This document shows, piece by piece, positions 1 to 6,394 of a DNA stretch of 64,000 bases (position 1 is its first letter; each line of letters begins with the position of its first letter). Under the pieces are notes generated by a model. The model was not told the origin of the DNA, did no database searches, and saw only the letters and a list, made by a program, of their open reading frames with translations. Origin of the DNA: NC2004 sp050874905 (GTDB lineage Bacteria > Bacillota > Clostridia > Lachnospirales > Lachnospiraceae); contig JBNMLP010000013.1 in NCBI GenBank assembly GCA_050874905.1, positions 24,446 to 88,445 on the forward strand. Reading direction: 5' to 3'. The translations under genes and the position numbers were made by a program.

Positions 1-1
1 A

Positions 2-58
2 ATACAAAATAATGAAGCAGATATATTACATCTCACATATAATCTGGAAGATATATAA
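2..58 (+). CDS. 3' end of an unseen phage gene
   Basis: The first bases stay open in one frame and end at TAA directly before the next ATG, giving the last 18 residues of a protein whose start lies left of the window. Its position before an ImmA/IrrE protease gene suggests the C-terminus of an XRE-type repressor, the usual partner. That identity is inferred from context only; the visible residues carry no motif. Confidence 0.35.
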   Translation: MQNNEADILHLTYNLEDI

Positions 59-679
59 ATGGAAAGGGGACAGATTATGGGGGATATAATAAGCTTTGTA
101 CGAAGGAAGGGAAGAACAATGAAAGATTCGGTTCTGCCAGTTGTAAGCGACATCAGGAAAAGAAAATATACGTTTGAACAGAGTGCCAGACAATTGATTA
201 AATGTGCTGGAATAACAACGCTTCCGATCAATGTCCTAAAGGTAGCAGAAGCACTGGGCTTTGCTATTTACAAAACAGATCTGAAGGATGGAATACGTGG
301 AGCAATGGTAGATTCTGACCGAGCCTTTGTGGATGATAAGAAGCGTGTGATTGTTGTTCCAAAAGGGGATTCTTTGAAAAAAACTTTCTTCACAGTGGCA
401 CATGAGATTGGTCATTTTTGTTTGCATTGCAATGATCAGGAAAATTTTTATATGAGAGAAACGATACATAAAGATGAACAGACGGAAGCTATGGAGAACG
501 AAGCAGATTTATTTGCTGCTACTTTACTGATGCCGGAAGAGTTATTTAGAAATTATGTAGAAAGTGTGCGTTATAAATACAATTCCAGAAAGTCATTATT
601 GAATGATATATGCGAAACATTCTGTGTGGAGCAGGATGCGGTAGAACGTCGCTTTACCGAGCTGAATATATCAATATAG
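59..679 (+). CDS. ImmA/IrrE family metallopeptidase
   Basis: Zinc metallopeptidase of the ImmA/IrrE family (206 aa). The zinc motif HEIGH lies near residues 115-119, followed about 30 residues later by an ENEADLFA segment that supplies the third ligand. Family members in mobile elements cut or inactivate a cognate XRE repressor after DNA damage, so this is probably the induction switch of the prophage. The start is uncertain: ATG at 59 abuts the upstream stop, while ATG 77 (after AAAGGGG) and ATG 119 (after GGAAGGGA) also have plausible ribosome sites. The family assignment is firm; the target repressor is not seen. Confidence 0.85.
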   Translation: MERGQIMGDIISFVRRKGRTMKDSVLPVVSDIRKRKYTFEQSARQLIKCAGITTLPINVLKVAEALGFAIYKTDLKDGIRGAMVDSDRAFVDDKKRVIVVPKGDSLKKTFFTVAHEIGHFCLHCNDQENFYMRETIHKDEQTEAMENEADLFAATLLMPEELFRNYVESVRYKYNSRKSLLNDICETFCVEQDAVERRFTELNISI

Positions 680-690
680 CGAGGTGGGCA

Positions 691-1179
691 ATGGAAAAGG
701 GAAATACGCAATTAACATTTGAATTTGATGATATAATACTCAGCTCACCTAAGGAATCAAAAAATAAAAATTATGATATGTTCCAGAGTAAAGACATCAA
801 TCAGGACAAGGAGATACAAATTGATTTTGTAACCAATATGGATGACCAATTTGTAGCCATATTGAAAAATTATAACGATATGGACAAAAAGAAGAGTGAT
901 ATGGTGATGAATTTGAAAACGGTATTCTTCTACATGGTGTGTGTAATATTATGCATATTGGTGTTGGCTCCGTTTGTGATGATACTCCTATGTCATTGTT
1001 TGGGTGTAGGTGATGCTGCCATGCTGGCAGCAGTGATTGCGTCAGGCGCAGAAGCATTTATTGCGTTTCTGATATTGCCAAAAATAATTGCAAAGTATTT
1101 GTTCAACAAAGATGAGGAAAAGAACAAAATAAAACTGATCAAGAGTATGCAAAGATATACAACAGAACATAGAAATTAA
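691..1179 (+). CDS. two-helix membrane protein of the immunity region
   Basis: Unrecognised 162-aa protein. The start at ATG 691 is set by GAGGTGGG at 681-688; a longer frame opens upstream but overlaps the protease gene. A charged N-terminal half of about 75 residues is followed by two hydrophobic segments (around VFFYMVCVILCILVLAPFV, then an Ala-rich AAVIASGAEAFIAFLILP stretch) and a short basic tail, so it is probably an inner-membrane protein with cytosolic ends. It follows the ImmA-like gene by 11 bp and is closed by a strong terminator, so the two are probably co-transcribed. A role in immunity or superinfection exclusion would be a guess from position. Confidence 0.6.
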   Translation: MEKGNTQLTFEFDDIILSSPKESKNKNYDMFQSKDINQDKEIQIDFVTNMDDQFVAILKNYNDMDKKKSDMVMNLKTVFFYMVCVILCILVLAPFVMILLCHCLGVGDAAMLAAVIASGAEAFIAFLILPKIIAKYLFNKDEEKNKIKLIKSMQRYTTEHRN

Positions 1180-1181
1180 AA

Positions 1182-1217
1182 AGAAGCCTTCAGGGGAATC
1201 CTGAAGACTTCTTTTTT
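1182..1217 (+). terminator. rho-independent terminator
   Basis: The arms CTTCAGG and CCTGAAG, extended by flanking AGAAG/CTTCT pairing, enclose a GGAAT loop and run into TTTTTT. It closes the left immunity transcript. Confidence 0.85.
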
Positions 1218-1220
1218 AGA

Positions 1221-1236
1221 ATTGCACCGGTGCAAT
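1221..1236. repeat. phage palindrome copy 1 (ATTGCACCGGTGCAAT)
   Basis: A perfect 16-bp palindrome just after the terminator. Its 12-bp core TGCACCGGTGCA recurs at 5330, 9781 and 20566 within the prophage and was not seen in the bacterial part of the window. It could be a protein-binding site; function unknown. Confidence 0.7.
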
Positions 1237-1332
1237 AAACATCGGCATTTCCAGCATTTGCTTGTAGATTAGTACCCACGACATCTTTATAATGGGAAAG
1301 CACCCGGCCAAAGAAAGGTCGTGAGGGAAAAG

Positions 1333-1464
1333 GTGAAAAAGAAACTGGTACACTATCGCTCGAATGTAGGCATATATGCCGTATACTATAGACGCACAAA
1401 AACAATGTACATCAATATCGATTTCGCCGAAAAAGGGGCGAAAAAAATAGTGCTAAAAAAATAA
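1333..1464 (+). CDS. small basic protein
   Basis: A 43-aa frame starting at GTG 1333, five bases after GAGGG, and ending just before a terminator-like hairpin. The product is Lys/Arg/Tyr-rich. The ribosome site and terminator support a real small gene; no family is recognised. An in-frame GTG at 1321 is an alternative start but is too close to its AAAGG. Confidence 0.4.
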   Translation: MKKKLVHYRSNVGIYAVYYRRTKTMYINIDFAEKGAKKIVLKK

Positions 1465-1465
1465 A

Positions 1466-1508
1466 GCGGAGCTGCCGGGTGCATAATGTCCGGTCAGCGA
1501 CGCTTTTT
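1466..1508 (+). terminator. terminator after the small basic protein
   Basis: GCTGCCGG pairs with CCGGTCAGC (one bulged T), flanked by GCG/CGC, then TTTTT. A second perfect hairpin (GCGATGCCG/CGGCATCGC) lies at 1513-1536 over the end of the converging repressor gene. Confidence 0.55.
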
Positions 1509-1522
1509 ATTTGCGATGCCGA

Positions 1523-1999
1523 TCAACCGGCATCGCTTTTGTCGTCCGCCACGCTTCCGATCGGCGGGAACATCTTTTCAAATTCGTCCGGATCATCCGG
1601 AATGTCGTCATATCCGGGAACAGGATCAGAGACAGACTGGTATATGTCTATCATATGTTCCAGAGCTTCCCAGTCGCTCTGGTCGAATGCTGCGAACGTC
1701 TTGAACACGTTCTTTGCAAACTCGTTTTCACCGTTCATGATTTGATCAATCATGCTGCCGGTTTCGTCTGACTGATCGGCGTACATGTCGCCTTTCCCTT
1801 CGAGCAGCCACTCCTCACTGATGCCAAACTCTTTACATATTAGCTTGTACAGCGAGAGTTTCTGCTCTGGCTTGGCTAAAACATTGGATTCAATGTTGTT
1901 GATGACTGAACGGCTGACGCCGAGGCGATCTCCAAAAGCGGTTTGGGACATTTTGAGATGTTTTTTTCTAACCTCTTTGATTCTGTCGTAAATTTCCAA
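1523..1999 (-). CDS. XRE-family phage repressor
   Basis: 158-aa regulator with an N-terminal helix-turn-helix of the Cro/C1 type: the segment SQTAFGDRLGVSRSVINNIE near residues 18-37 has the canonical spacing, and a KLICKEFGISEEWLLEG segment follows. The C-terminal half is acidic and of unknown fold. The start is a TTG at 1999-1997 with AGGAGG eight bases upstream on the minus strand. It is transcribed leftward from a near-consensus promoter (2029-2057) that diverges from the early rightward promoter, the classic lysogeny-switch layout. It probably represses the rightward early promoter and itself. Confidence 0.85.
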   Translation of the reverse strand: MEIYDRIKEVRKKHLKMSQTAFGDRLGVSRSVINNIESNVLAKPEQKLSLYKLICKEFGISEEWLLEGKGDMYADQSDETGSMIDQIMNGENEFAKNVFKTFAAFDQSDWEALEHMIDIYQSVSDPVPGYDDIPDDPDEFEKMFPPIGSVADDKSDAG

Positions 2000-2028
2000 T
2001 TATCGCACCTCCTTTCTCAACTGTTCTT

Positions 2029-2057
2029 ATTATATAGTACACAAATGTATTAGTCAA
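2029..2057 (-). promoter_or_regulatory. leftward repressor promoter
   Basis: On the minus strand: TTGACT, 17-bp spacer, TATAAT, upstream of the XRE gene. Confidence 0.75.
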
Positions 2058-2089
2058 GGCAAAAAGATGGAAAAATATTGGAAAATGGC

Positions 2090-2118
2090 TTGACAAAGGC
2101 AAAAATGTAAGCTAAAAT
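2090..2118 (+). promoter_or_regulatory. rightward early promoter
   Basis: TTGACA at 2090-2095, 17-bp spacer, TAAAAT at 2113-2118. The near repeat CAAGGCAAAAA/AAAGGCAAAAA occurs at 2055 and 2096, overlapping the -35 regions of both divergent promoters, and may be operator sequence. Confidence 0.75.
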
Positions 2119-2184
2119 GACAGTGTCAAGTCAAAGAGGAAGTAAGAAAGATTGTGACGAAGTCAAAAAAAGGAGGTGGAACAA

Positions 2185-2319
2185 ATGGAAGATAAGAAAA
2201 AGGAAACAATCGAAAGAACGGCTTCAAAGTTCAAGAAGCTGGAAGAAAAAAACAAGATGTTCATCCTCGGATACATGATCGGTATCCAGCAGGAGAAACA
2301 GAACAGAAAAACGGCATAA
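2185..2319 (+). CDS. small first early protein
   Basis: 44-aa protein beginning at ATG 2185 after a strong AGGAGGTG at 2171-2178. A charged N-terminal helix leads into a KMFILGYMIGIQQEK segment. Short proteins of this style often sit first in the early operon of Firmicutes prophages and conjugative elements. The function is not known; the location directly downstream of the early promoter suggests very early expression. Confidence 0.6.
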   Translation: MEDKKKETIERTASKFKKLEEKNKMFILGYMIGIQQEKQNRKTA

Positions 2320-2468
2320 GGAGAGGGAATATGACGGTAAGACAGAAGTTTTACTTACAGAAGATGATTATACAGAAGTAAAGAGTAAAGGCTATTATTT
2401 AGCTTGAAAAATCAAAGAAAGGAACAGGGCGCGCGCATAAAACCTAGGTTCCCTTTTAGTGATATGAA

Positions 2469-2611
2469 ATGATAAATAAGCACACGATACAAGAACTTAA
2501 GCAATGGCAGGCACTTCCGCTTATCTGGAAGCCGCAGAACGTGAGATAAGTGCACCGACGTTGTTTGATTTCTTGGGAGGGGATGTTGAAGATGCTAATT
2601 CCGAAGGTTAA
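2469..2611 (+). pseudogene. apparent remnant of a phage gene in two frames
   Basis: Two short overlapping frames lie here. 2469-2549 encodes a 26-aa start containing TIQELKQWQALPL, which from memory resembles the N-terminus of phage PAPS-reductase-like proteins. 2504-2611 encodes a 35-aa peptide containing SAYLEAAEREISAPTLFDFL, which reads like a phage protein C-terminus. Together they look like the two ends of one or two genes joined by an out-of-frame deletion. Another short stretch at 2333-2407 encodes a plausible 24-residue tail without a start. None of these has a good ribosome site. Confidence 0.35.
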
Positions 2612-2870
2612 AGCCAAAGAATTTGAAAAATTCGGATTTAAGAAATGCAAGGGTGAATATGGCAAGAGTGGTTGTTATTATCTTTGCATTGCAAGGGGGG
2701 TGAAAATGCTTTTTTTGAGCGACGTGTATTTTGGTGTTATGGATTGGGAAGATGGCGATCCAAGAATACACAAAGACGCAAATTGTAGATACAAAGACCA
2801 TAGGACATACCTTGATATTATTTATGAACTTATCAAGGCAGATATGCTTATGGTCGATTACAACAAATAA
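2592..2870 (+). CDS. small conserved-style phage protein
   Basis: 92-aa protein. ATG 2592 is chosen because GGGAGGGG ends about ten bases upstream and the text from MLIPKVKAKEFEKFGFK onward reads as a compact domain; an upstream ATG at 2583 touches the ribosome site. It has a CKGEYGKSGCYYLC cysteine cluster and conserved-looking DPRIHKDANC and DHRTYLDIIYELIKADML segments. I recognise the general style from Clostridia prophages but know no function. Confidence 0.65.
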   Translation: MLIPKVKAKEFEKFGFKKCKGEYGKSGCYYLCIARGVKMLFLSDVYFGVMDWEDGDPRIHKDANCRYKDHRTYLDIIYELIKADMLMVDYNK

Positions 2871-2898
2871 AATAAAGAAAGGATTAGGCTTTTAAAAT

Positions 2899-3159
2899 AT
2901 GGATAGTTATTGGAATTATGAAGATGATGAAAAAATAATTTGCCCTTATTGTGGCAATGAATACGAGCCATCATACGGATATACATTCATAGGCGATGAT
3001 TGCGTAGATTGTTACACGGAAGATACCAACACGTACACTTGCGATAAATGCGGCAAGAAATTCACAATGTATGGTTATCAAGCCGGGTGGAAGTATCGAA
3101 CCGAAACGATTGACGGACAAGCAACAGAGAAAGAAGTAGAAGATTTAAAAGATGAATAA
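2899..3159 (+). CDS. double zinc-ribbon phage protein
   Basis: 86-aa acidic protein with CPYCG near the N-terminus, a CVDC pair and a CDKCGKKF motif: three CxxC-type knuckles that could bind one or two zinc ions. Such small zinc-ribbon proteins are common in phage early operons and usually lack a known role. It starts 28 bp after the preceding gene and overlaps the next by 8 bp, indicating translational coupling. Confidence 0.6.
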   Translation: MDSYWNYEDDEKIICPYCGNEYEPSYGYTFIGDDCVDCYTEDTNTYTCDKCGKKFTMYGYQAGWKYRTETIDGQATEKEVEDLKDE

Positions 3160-3490
3160 AGAAGAAGCGAGAAAATGGCTTAAATTGAATGCCTGCGATG
3201 AGATCGCGCCGCGCATTGGTGATCGCAGAAAGATGGCGGAATGGCTGGAAGAATTGAAAAAAGAACGAAAAGAAATCGAAGCCTTGAAGGAAGGATACGT
3301 TGATGCCATGGCGAATGCCAAAATGGCCGGAGCCAACGAAGCGATGAAGAGACTGGCGAAACGGGCAAAGAAGGACATTGAGATCATGAGATTAGCCCCG
3401 GCATTCTGGCTGTATCACGCCATCGAAGAGGTACTGGTAGAAATGCAGATTGAGGAGGCAGAGAGTGCGATTAACGAGAAAGAGCAGTAA
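3152..3490 (+). CDS. coiled-coil phage protein
   Basis: 112-aa highly charged, mostly helical protein. Lys/Glu heptads from about residue 28 to 85 suggest a coiled coil. It overlaps both neighbours, so it sits inside a translationally coupled early operon. No family recognised. Confidence 0.55.
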   Translation: MNKEEARKWLKLNACDEIAPRIGDRRKMAEWLEELKKERKEIEALKEGYVDAMANAKMAGANEAMKRLAKRAKKDIEIMRLAPAFWLYHAIEEVLVEMQIEEAESAINEKEQ

Positions 3491-3662
3491 CGGCGCGTAC
3501 TGGATACCGCTTCAAGTACTGGGCGGTGTCGAGAGAATAATGGAGATCGACGGCGGACCATCGCCGTGTGTGATCGGAGAGCTGGTAAACCAGCTTGGAC
3601 GATATGAGGAACTTGGCGACTATGACCAGCTTAAGAAGCTGGTAAGAGAACATGCAAGATAA
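3465..3662 (+). CDS. small phage protein
   Basis: 65-aa protein. GTG 3465 is taken as the start because GAGGAGG lies six bases upstream; the frame is open to 3450. Its middle part, GPSPCVIGELVNQLGRYEELGDYDQLKKL, looks like a small helical domain. It overlaps the end of the coiled-coil gene by 26 bp. Function unknown. Confidence 0.5.
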   Translation: MRLTRKSSNGAYWIPLQVLGGVERIMEIDGGPSPCVIGELVNQLGRYEELGDYDQLKKLVREHAR

Positions 3663-3674
3663 GGAGGAAAAAAG

Positions 3675-3869
3675 ATGGGATATCCATTAAAACTGATGTC
3701 GATCGCCCAGCTGATGGAGATTGGCTTTCCGGAGAGAATGCTGTATGAGTTGGCGCATATGCCAAGAGCAAAAGCAGCATTGAGAAGAGGTAGAGGCGGG
3801 AAGATCCTGTTTGACACAGACAGACTGGACGAAGATATCGATACATGGAAAAGACTGAACCAGAGATAG
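3675..3869 (+). CDS. AlpA/excisionase-like small DNA-binding protein
   Basis: 64-aa protein after AAGGAGG. The segment MSIAQLMEIGFPERMLYELAHMPRAKAALRRGRGGKILFDTDRLDEDI matches the winged helix-turn-helix pattern of phage excisionase/AlpA-like proteins: recognition helix, basic wing, then a conserved F-D-T-D-R-L helix start. It could bind phage DNA in excision or regulation; without the integrase in view the role stays inferred. Confidence 0.55.
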   Translation: MGYPLKLMSIAQLMEIGFPERMLYELAHMPRAKAALRRGRGGKILFDTDRLDEDIDTWKRLNQR

Positions 3870-3880
3870 GAGGAAGAAGA

Positions 3881-3976
3881 GTGAAAAAGAACAAAAAAAG
3901 ACCCCCGGTCTGTAAGCAGCAGATCCGGAGGAAACAAAAATATACGTTGGTATTAGTATATCACGCTGCCGCGTAA
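3881..3976 (+). CDS. very small basic peptide
   Basis: 31-aa Lys/Arg-rich frame from GTG 3881, with AGGAGG 11 bases upstream, overlapping nothing. The ribosome site supports it; size and composition do not allow a function. Similar tiny basic frames often precede replication genes in these phages. Confidence 0.35.
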   Translation: MKKNKKRPPVCKQQIRRKQKYTLVLVYHAAA

Positions 3977-4150
3977 AAAGCAAGGACAAAAAAAGAACGG
4001 AAGAGATCCGTTTTAATCGTCCTTTTAACCATTAACTTTACGACCAAATATTAGTGGCAAAAAGTGGCATGAGATAGGGTAAAACCCTATCGGAGAGAAA
4101 AAGGCAGGTGGTAAAAAATATACTTCGTAAAGGAAATAATATCCGGGAGA
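3977..4150 (+). other. structured gap before the replication initiator
   Basis: This 174-bp gap holds a weak hairpin near 3997-4012 (ACGGA/TCCGT then TTTT), a doubled GTGGCA at 4055-4069, and a perfect stem GATAGGGT-AAA-ACCCTATC at 4073-4091. The last could be a regulatory hairpin or part of a replication origin next to the HUH initiator gene; neither is shown by sequence alone. Confidence 0.35.
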
Positions 4151-4846
4151 ATGGTGGAGGTCGTGAAGAGCTACACCAGAGGAATGGCAAAAAATCCGGA
4201 AAGAGGTTGCAGGGTTAAAAAGACACCGGAGGAGCAGCAAAAAGAGAATGAAAGAAATGCTACGAAGGAGCTGGCAAGAAAGCTGGCATGCAACTTCAAG
4301 GACGGCGACCTGTGGACAACACTTACATACAGACCGAAAGCCAGACCATCACCGGAGGAAGCGAAAAAAGAATTGATGCGGTTCATTCGAAGGACGGGTT
4401 ACAGATTTAAGAAAGCAGGATATGAGTTTAAATGGGTCGCTGTAACTGAATACGAGAACAAAGCCATACATCACCACATTGTGATGAACAATCCGGACGG
4501 ATTGAACGTGGCAAAGATTATATTTGAACAATGGAAGCAGAATGGAATCGCACACCACAAGCCGTTGTATTCGAACGGGGACTATAGAGCCTTGGCCGAG
4601 TACATGGTGAAAGAGACAAGTAAGACCTTTCGGGTTCGGGACGGAGGGCATCGCCAGCGATGGAGCTGCTCCCGCAATCTGACCAAGCCAACCGTGAGAT
4701 ACCGGTTGGTGAAGAAAGCTAAAAAATGGTCACCGAACCCAAAGGCAAAAAAGGGCTACAGGATAGACACTGATTCAATCGTGAATGGTGTCAACAAGTG
4801 GACCGGAAGGGAGTACCAGTCGTATACGATGGTACGACTGGAATGA
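4151..4846 (+). CDS. rolling-circle-type replication initiator (HUH)
   Basis: 231-aa protein resembling rolling-circle replication-associated proteins. The HUH metal motif is visible as IHHHIVM near residues 106-112, preceded by a typical strand (KWVAVTEY), and a candidate nicking tyrosine sits in YRALAEYMVKE near residue 150. Such enzymes nick one DNA strand at an origin hairpin and stay covalently joined to the 5' end. A hairpin lies about 60 bp upstream. The start is uncertain because the ribosome site is weak; an ATG at 4184 is an alternative. Its TGA overlaps the next ATG (ATGA), indicating coupling. Confidence 0.7.
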   Translation: MVEVVKSYTRGMAKNPERGCRVKKTPEEQQKENERNATKELARKLACNFKDGDLWTTLTYRPKARPSPEEAKKELMRFIRRTGYRFKKAGYEFKWVAVTEYENKAIHHHIVMNNPDGLNVAKIIFEQWKQNGIAHHKPLYSNGDYRALAEYMVKETSKTFRVRDGGHRQRWSCSRNLTKPTVRYRLVKKAKKWSPNPKAKKGYRIDTDSIVNGVNKWTGREYQSYTMVRLE

Positions 4847-5280
4847 CGAACATGGACATAGTGAACGTATATATCAAGGTAAGATGGAAAGGAAACCTGC
4901 GAGGATCAGGAAGAGCGGCGGCGATCATTGTGTTTGAGGACAGAGAAGGAAACGTGTATAAGCGAACAGAGACGACAGAGGTCGAGGATTCATCGAAGAA
5001 TCGGTTGAATCTGCAGATCATCACCAAAGCGTTGCATGCGCTTAAACGTCCATGCTCTGTAGGCATCTACATGGATGGAGCGGAGAACATCGCAGGGCAG
5101 ATCAAGCAGGAGCTTCCGGAACAATGGAAGCGGAGTGGCTGGAAAAATAAGAAAGGGAAAGAAGTGAAAAATGTGGATGTATGGAAACTGCTAGTCCCGT
5201 TGCTAAAACGGCACGAGATTGGAATGGTGGGATATATCAGCACATTCGACTTAGAGCTGGAACGTATATTGGAGGAATGA
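4843..5280 (+). CDS. RNase H-fold protein with degenerate active site
   Basis: 145-aa protein starting at ATG 4843, overlapping the initiator stop. Order and spacing fit the RNase H fold: an N-terminal VNVYIKV strand, a KNRLNLQIITKALHAL helix, an SVGIYMDGAENIAGQI strand-helix and a GWKNKKGKEVKNVDVWKLL helix. Of the usual acidic residues, the first (VYxD) is Lys here and the helix Glu is Asn; only the Asp in YMDG is seen. It is probably a structural or nucleic-acid-binding paralogue rather than an active nuclease, possibly a replication partner of the upstream initiator. Confidence 0.6.
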   Translation: MTNMDIVNVYIKVRWKGNLRGSGRAAAIIVFEDREGNVYKRTETTEVEDSSKNRLNLQIITKALHALKRPCSVGIYMDGAENIAGQIKQELPEQWKRSGWKNKKGKEVKNVDVWKLLVPLLKRHEIGMVGYISTFDLELERILEE

Positions 5281-5282
5281 AT

Positions 5283-5846
5283 ATGGCGAAAAAAAAGAAT
5301 GAAAAAGAGAATGAAAAAAATAAGAAAAATGCACCGGTGCAACTTTTTAGCAAGTTTGGCGAGTTCAATTCCGTTGAGGAGCTGAATGCAGCAGCGGCCG
5401 GACAAAAGGAAGAAGGAGATCTGGAAGCATTAAAGGCACTTGCCAAAGAGAACGGTATCGATGATGGATCGGTAGAGGATTACATCAACGAGTACGTCGA
5501 TGAGCTGGCAATGCCGATCATTGCGGCAGCAGGACGGATTGCCGTGGAAAAAGAGACGTTCAAAGATCTGGAGACCAGAGTTAAAGCTCCGTGCATTGCT
5601 ATAGCAGCCATGGCGGATTCGATGATCGTAAATCTGGGATTTGCCAAAAACGTAATGAAAAAAGGCAAGCGGATCAAGCGAATTGCGGAGCTGATGTATC
5701 AGGAGAGGTGCATCATGGGGACGGATCAGGAGCTGGAGGACATTATCCGTGCTTATTACGCAGAAGGAGAAGGAGGAGCCAAGGGAGCCGTAGCGGTGAT
5801 CCGAAAAGTGGCGAAGCGATATAGCGGACAGGAGGCGGATGCTTAA
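5283..5846 (+). CDS. AcrIIA9-like protein (candidate Cas9 inhibitor)
   Basis: 187-aa protein with a Lys/Asn-rich N-terminus and then LFSKFGEFNSVEELN and LKALAKENGIDD segments, plus a C-terminal KKGKRIKRIAE and GTDQELEDIIRAYY. This pattern matches what I remember of the AcrIIA9 family, anti-CRISPR proteins against type II-A Cas9 found in gut Firmicutes phages; inhibition of Cas9 is known only for characterised members. ATG 5283 follows GGAGG. The palindrome TGCACCGGTGCA lies inside the gene at codons for APVQ. The gene abuts the next with a TAATG junction. Confidence 0.5.
   Translation: MAKKKNEKENEKNKKNAPVQLFSKFGEFNSVEELNAAAAGQKEEGDLEALKALAKENGIDDGSVEDYINEYVDELAMPIIAAAGRIAVEKETFKDLETRVKAPCIAIAAMADSMIVNLGFAKNVMKKGKRIKRIAELMYQERCIMGTDQELEDIIRAYYAEGEGGAKGAVAVIRKVAKRYSGQEADA
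5330..5341. repeat. phage palindrome copy 2 (TGCACCGGTGCA)
   Basis: 12-bp core of the recurring palindrome, inside the AcrIIA9-like gene directly after a Lys-rich leader. It encodes Ala-Pro-Val-Gln, exactly as copy 3 does. Confidence 0.7.
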
Positions 5847-6394
5847 TGTTGGCATATAAAGCATTCAACAAGGATCTGACCTGCATGGGGTATCAATATA
5901 CCGCGGACGGCTGGAACGAGGAGCCGGAAGCGAACTGTGCAAGAAACGGCTTCCACTGCGCAGAGAATCCGCTGGACTGTCTCTTTTATTATCCGAGCTT
6001 CAAAAAAGCGAGATATTGGCTCGTGGAAGCGGAAGGAGATATTGACGAAGATGCGATAGATTCAAAGATATCATGTACCAGAATGCGGCTGGTTCGTGAG
6101 CTGGACTTGCAGGATTTTGTGGTAGAGGCGGTCAAGTACATGTTGAAGCATCCGGGGGAACGGAAAAGGTATCACAATGAGCATAACGGCATCGATATCA
6201 GAAGCGGCAAGCATGTAAAGGCTAAAGCCAGCGTGGGAACGGTGCTTGGTCTGATAGAAGAAAGAAACGGGGTGGTTCTGGCAGCAGGAGTAACGACGGT
6301 CAGAACATCAAAGATGACATACTGCATAGAGGGAGGAAGGATCGTAGAGAAGGAGGATGAAGCGGTTGGCCAAAAATTGGAAAAAAGAATATGA
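5846..6394 (+). CDS. DUF7666-like phage protein
   Basis: 182-aa protein with the N-terminal pattern AYKAFNKDLTCMGYQY followed by ANCARNGFHCAENPLDCL, typical of a phage family I associate with DUF7666. Several cysteines (ANCARNGFHC) could form a metal site. The start codon overlaps the previous stop (TAATG), and the end overlaps the next gene by 38 bp. No biochemical function known to me. Confidence 0.6.
   Translation: MLAYKAFNKDLTCMGYQYTADGWNEEPEANCARNGFHCAENPLDCLFYYPSFKKARYWLVEAEGDIDEDAIDSKISCTRMRLVRELDLQDFVVEAVKYMLKHPGERKRYHNEHNGIDIRSGKHVKAKASVGTVLGLIEERNGVVLAAGVTTVRTSKMTYCIEGGRIVEKEDEAVGQKLEKRI

Noticed and set aside
2331..2381. 16-aa frame after the first early gene
   Set aside because: Too short and better explained as part of a deletion-scarred region; another frame there reads more like protein.
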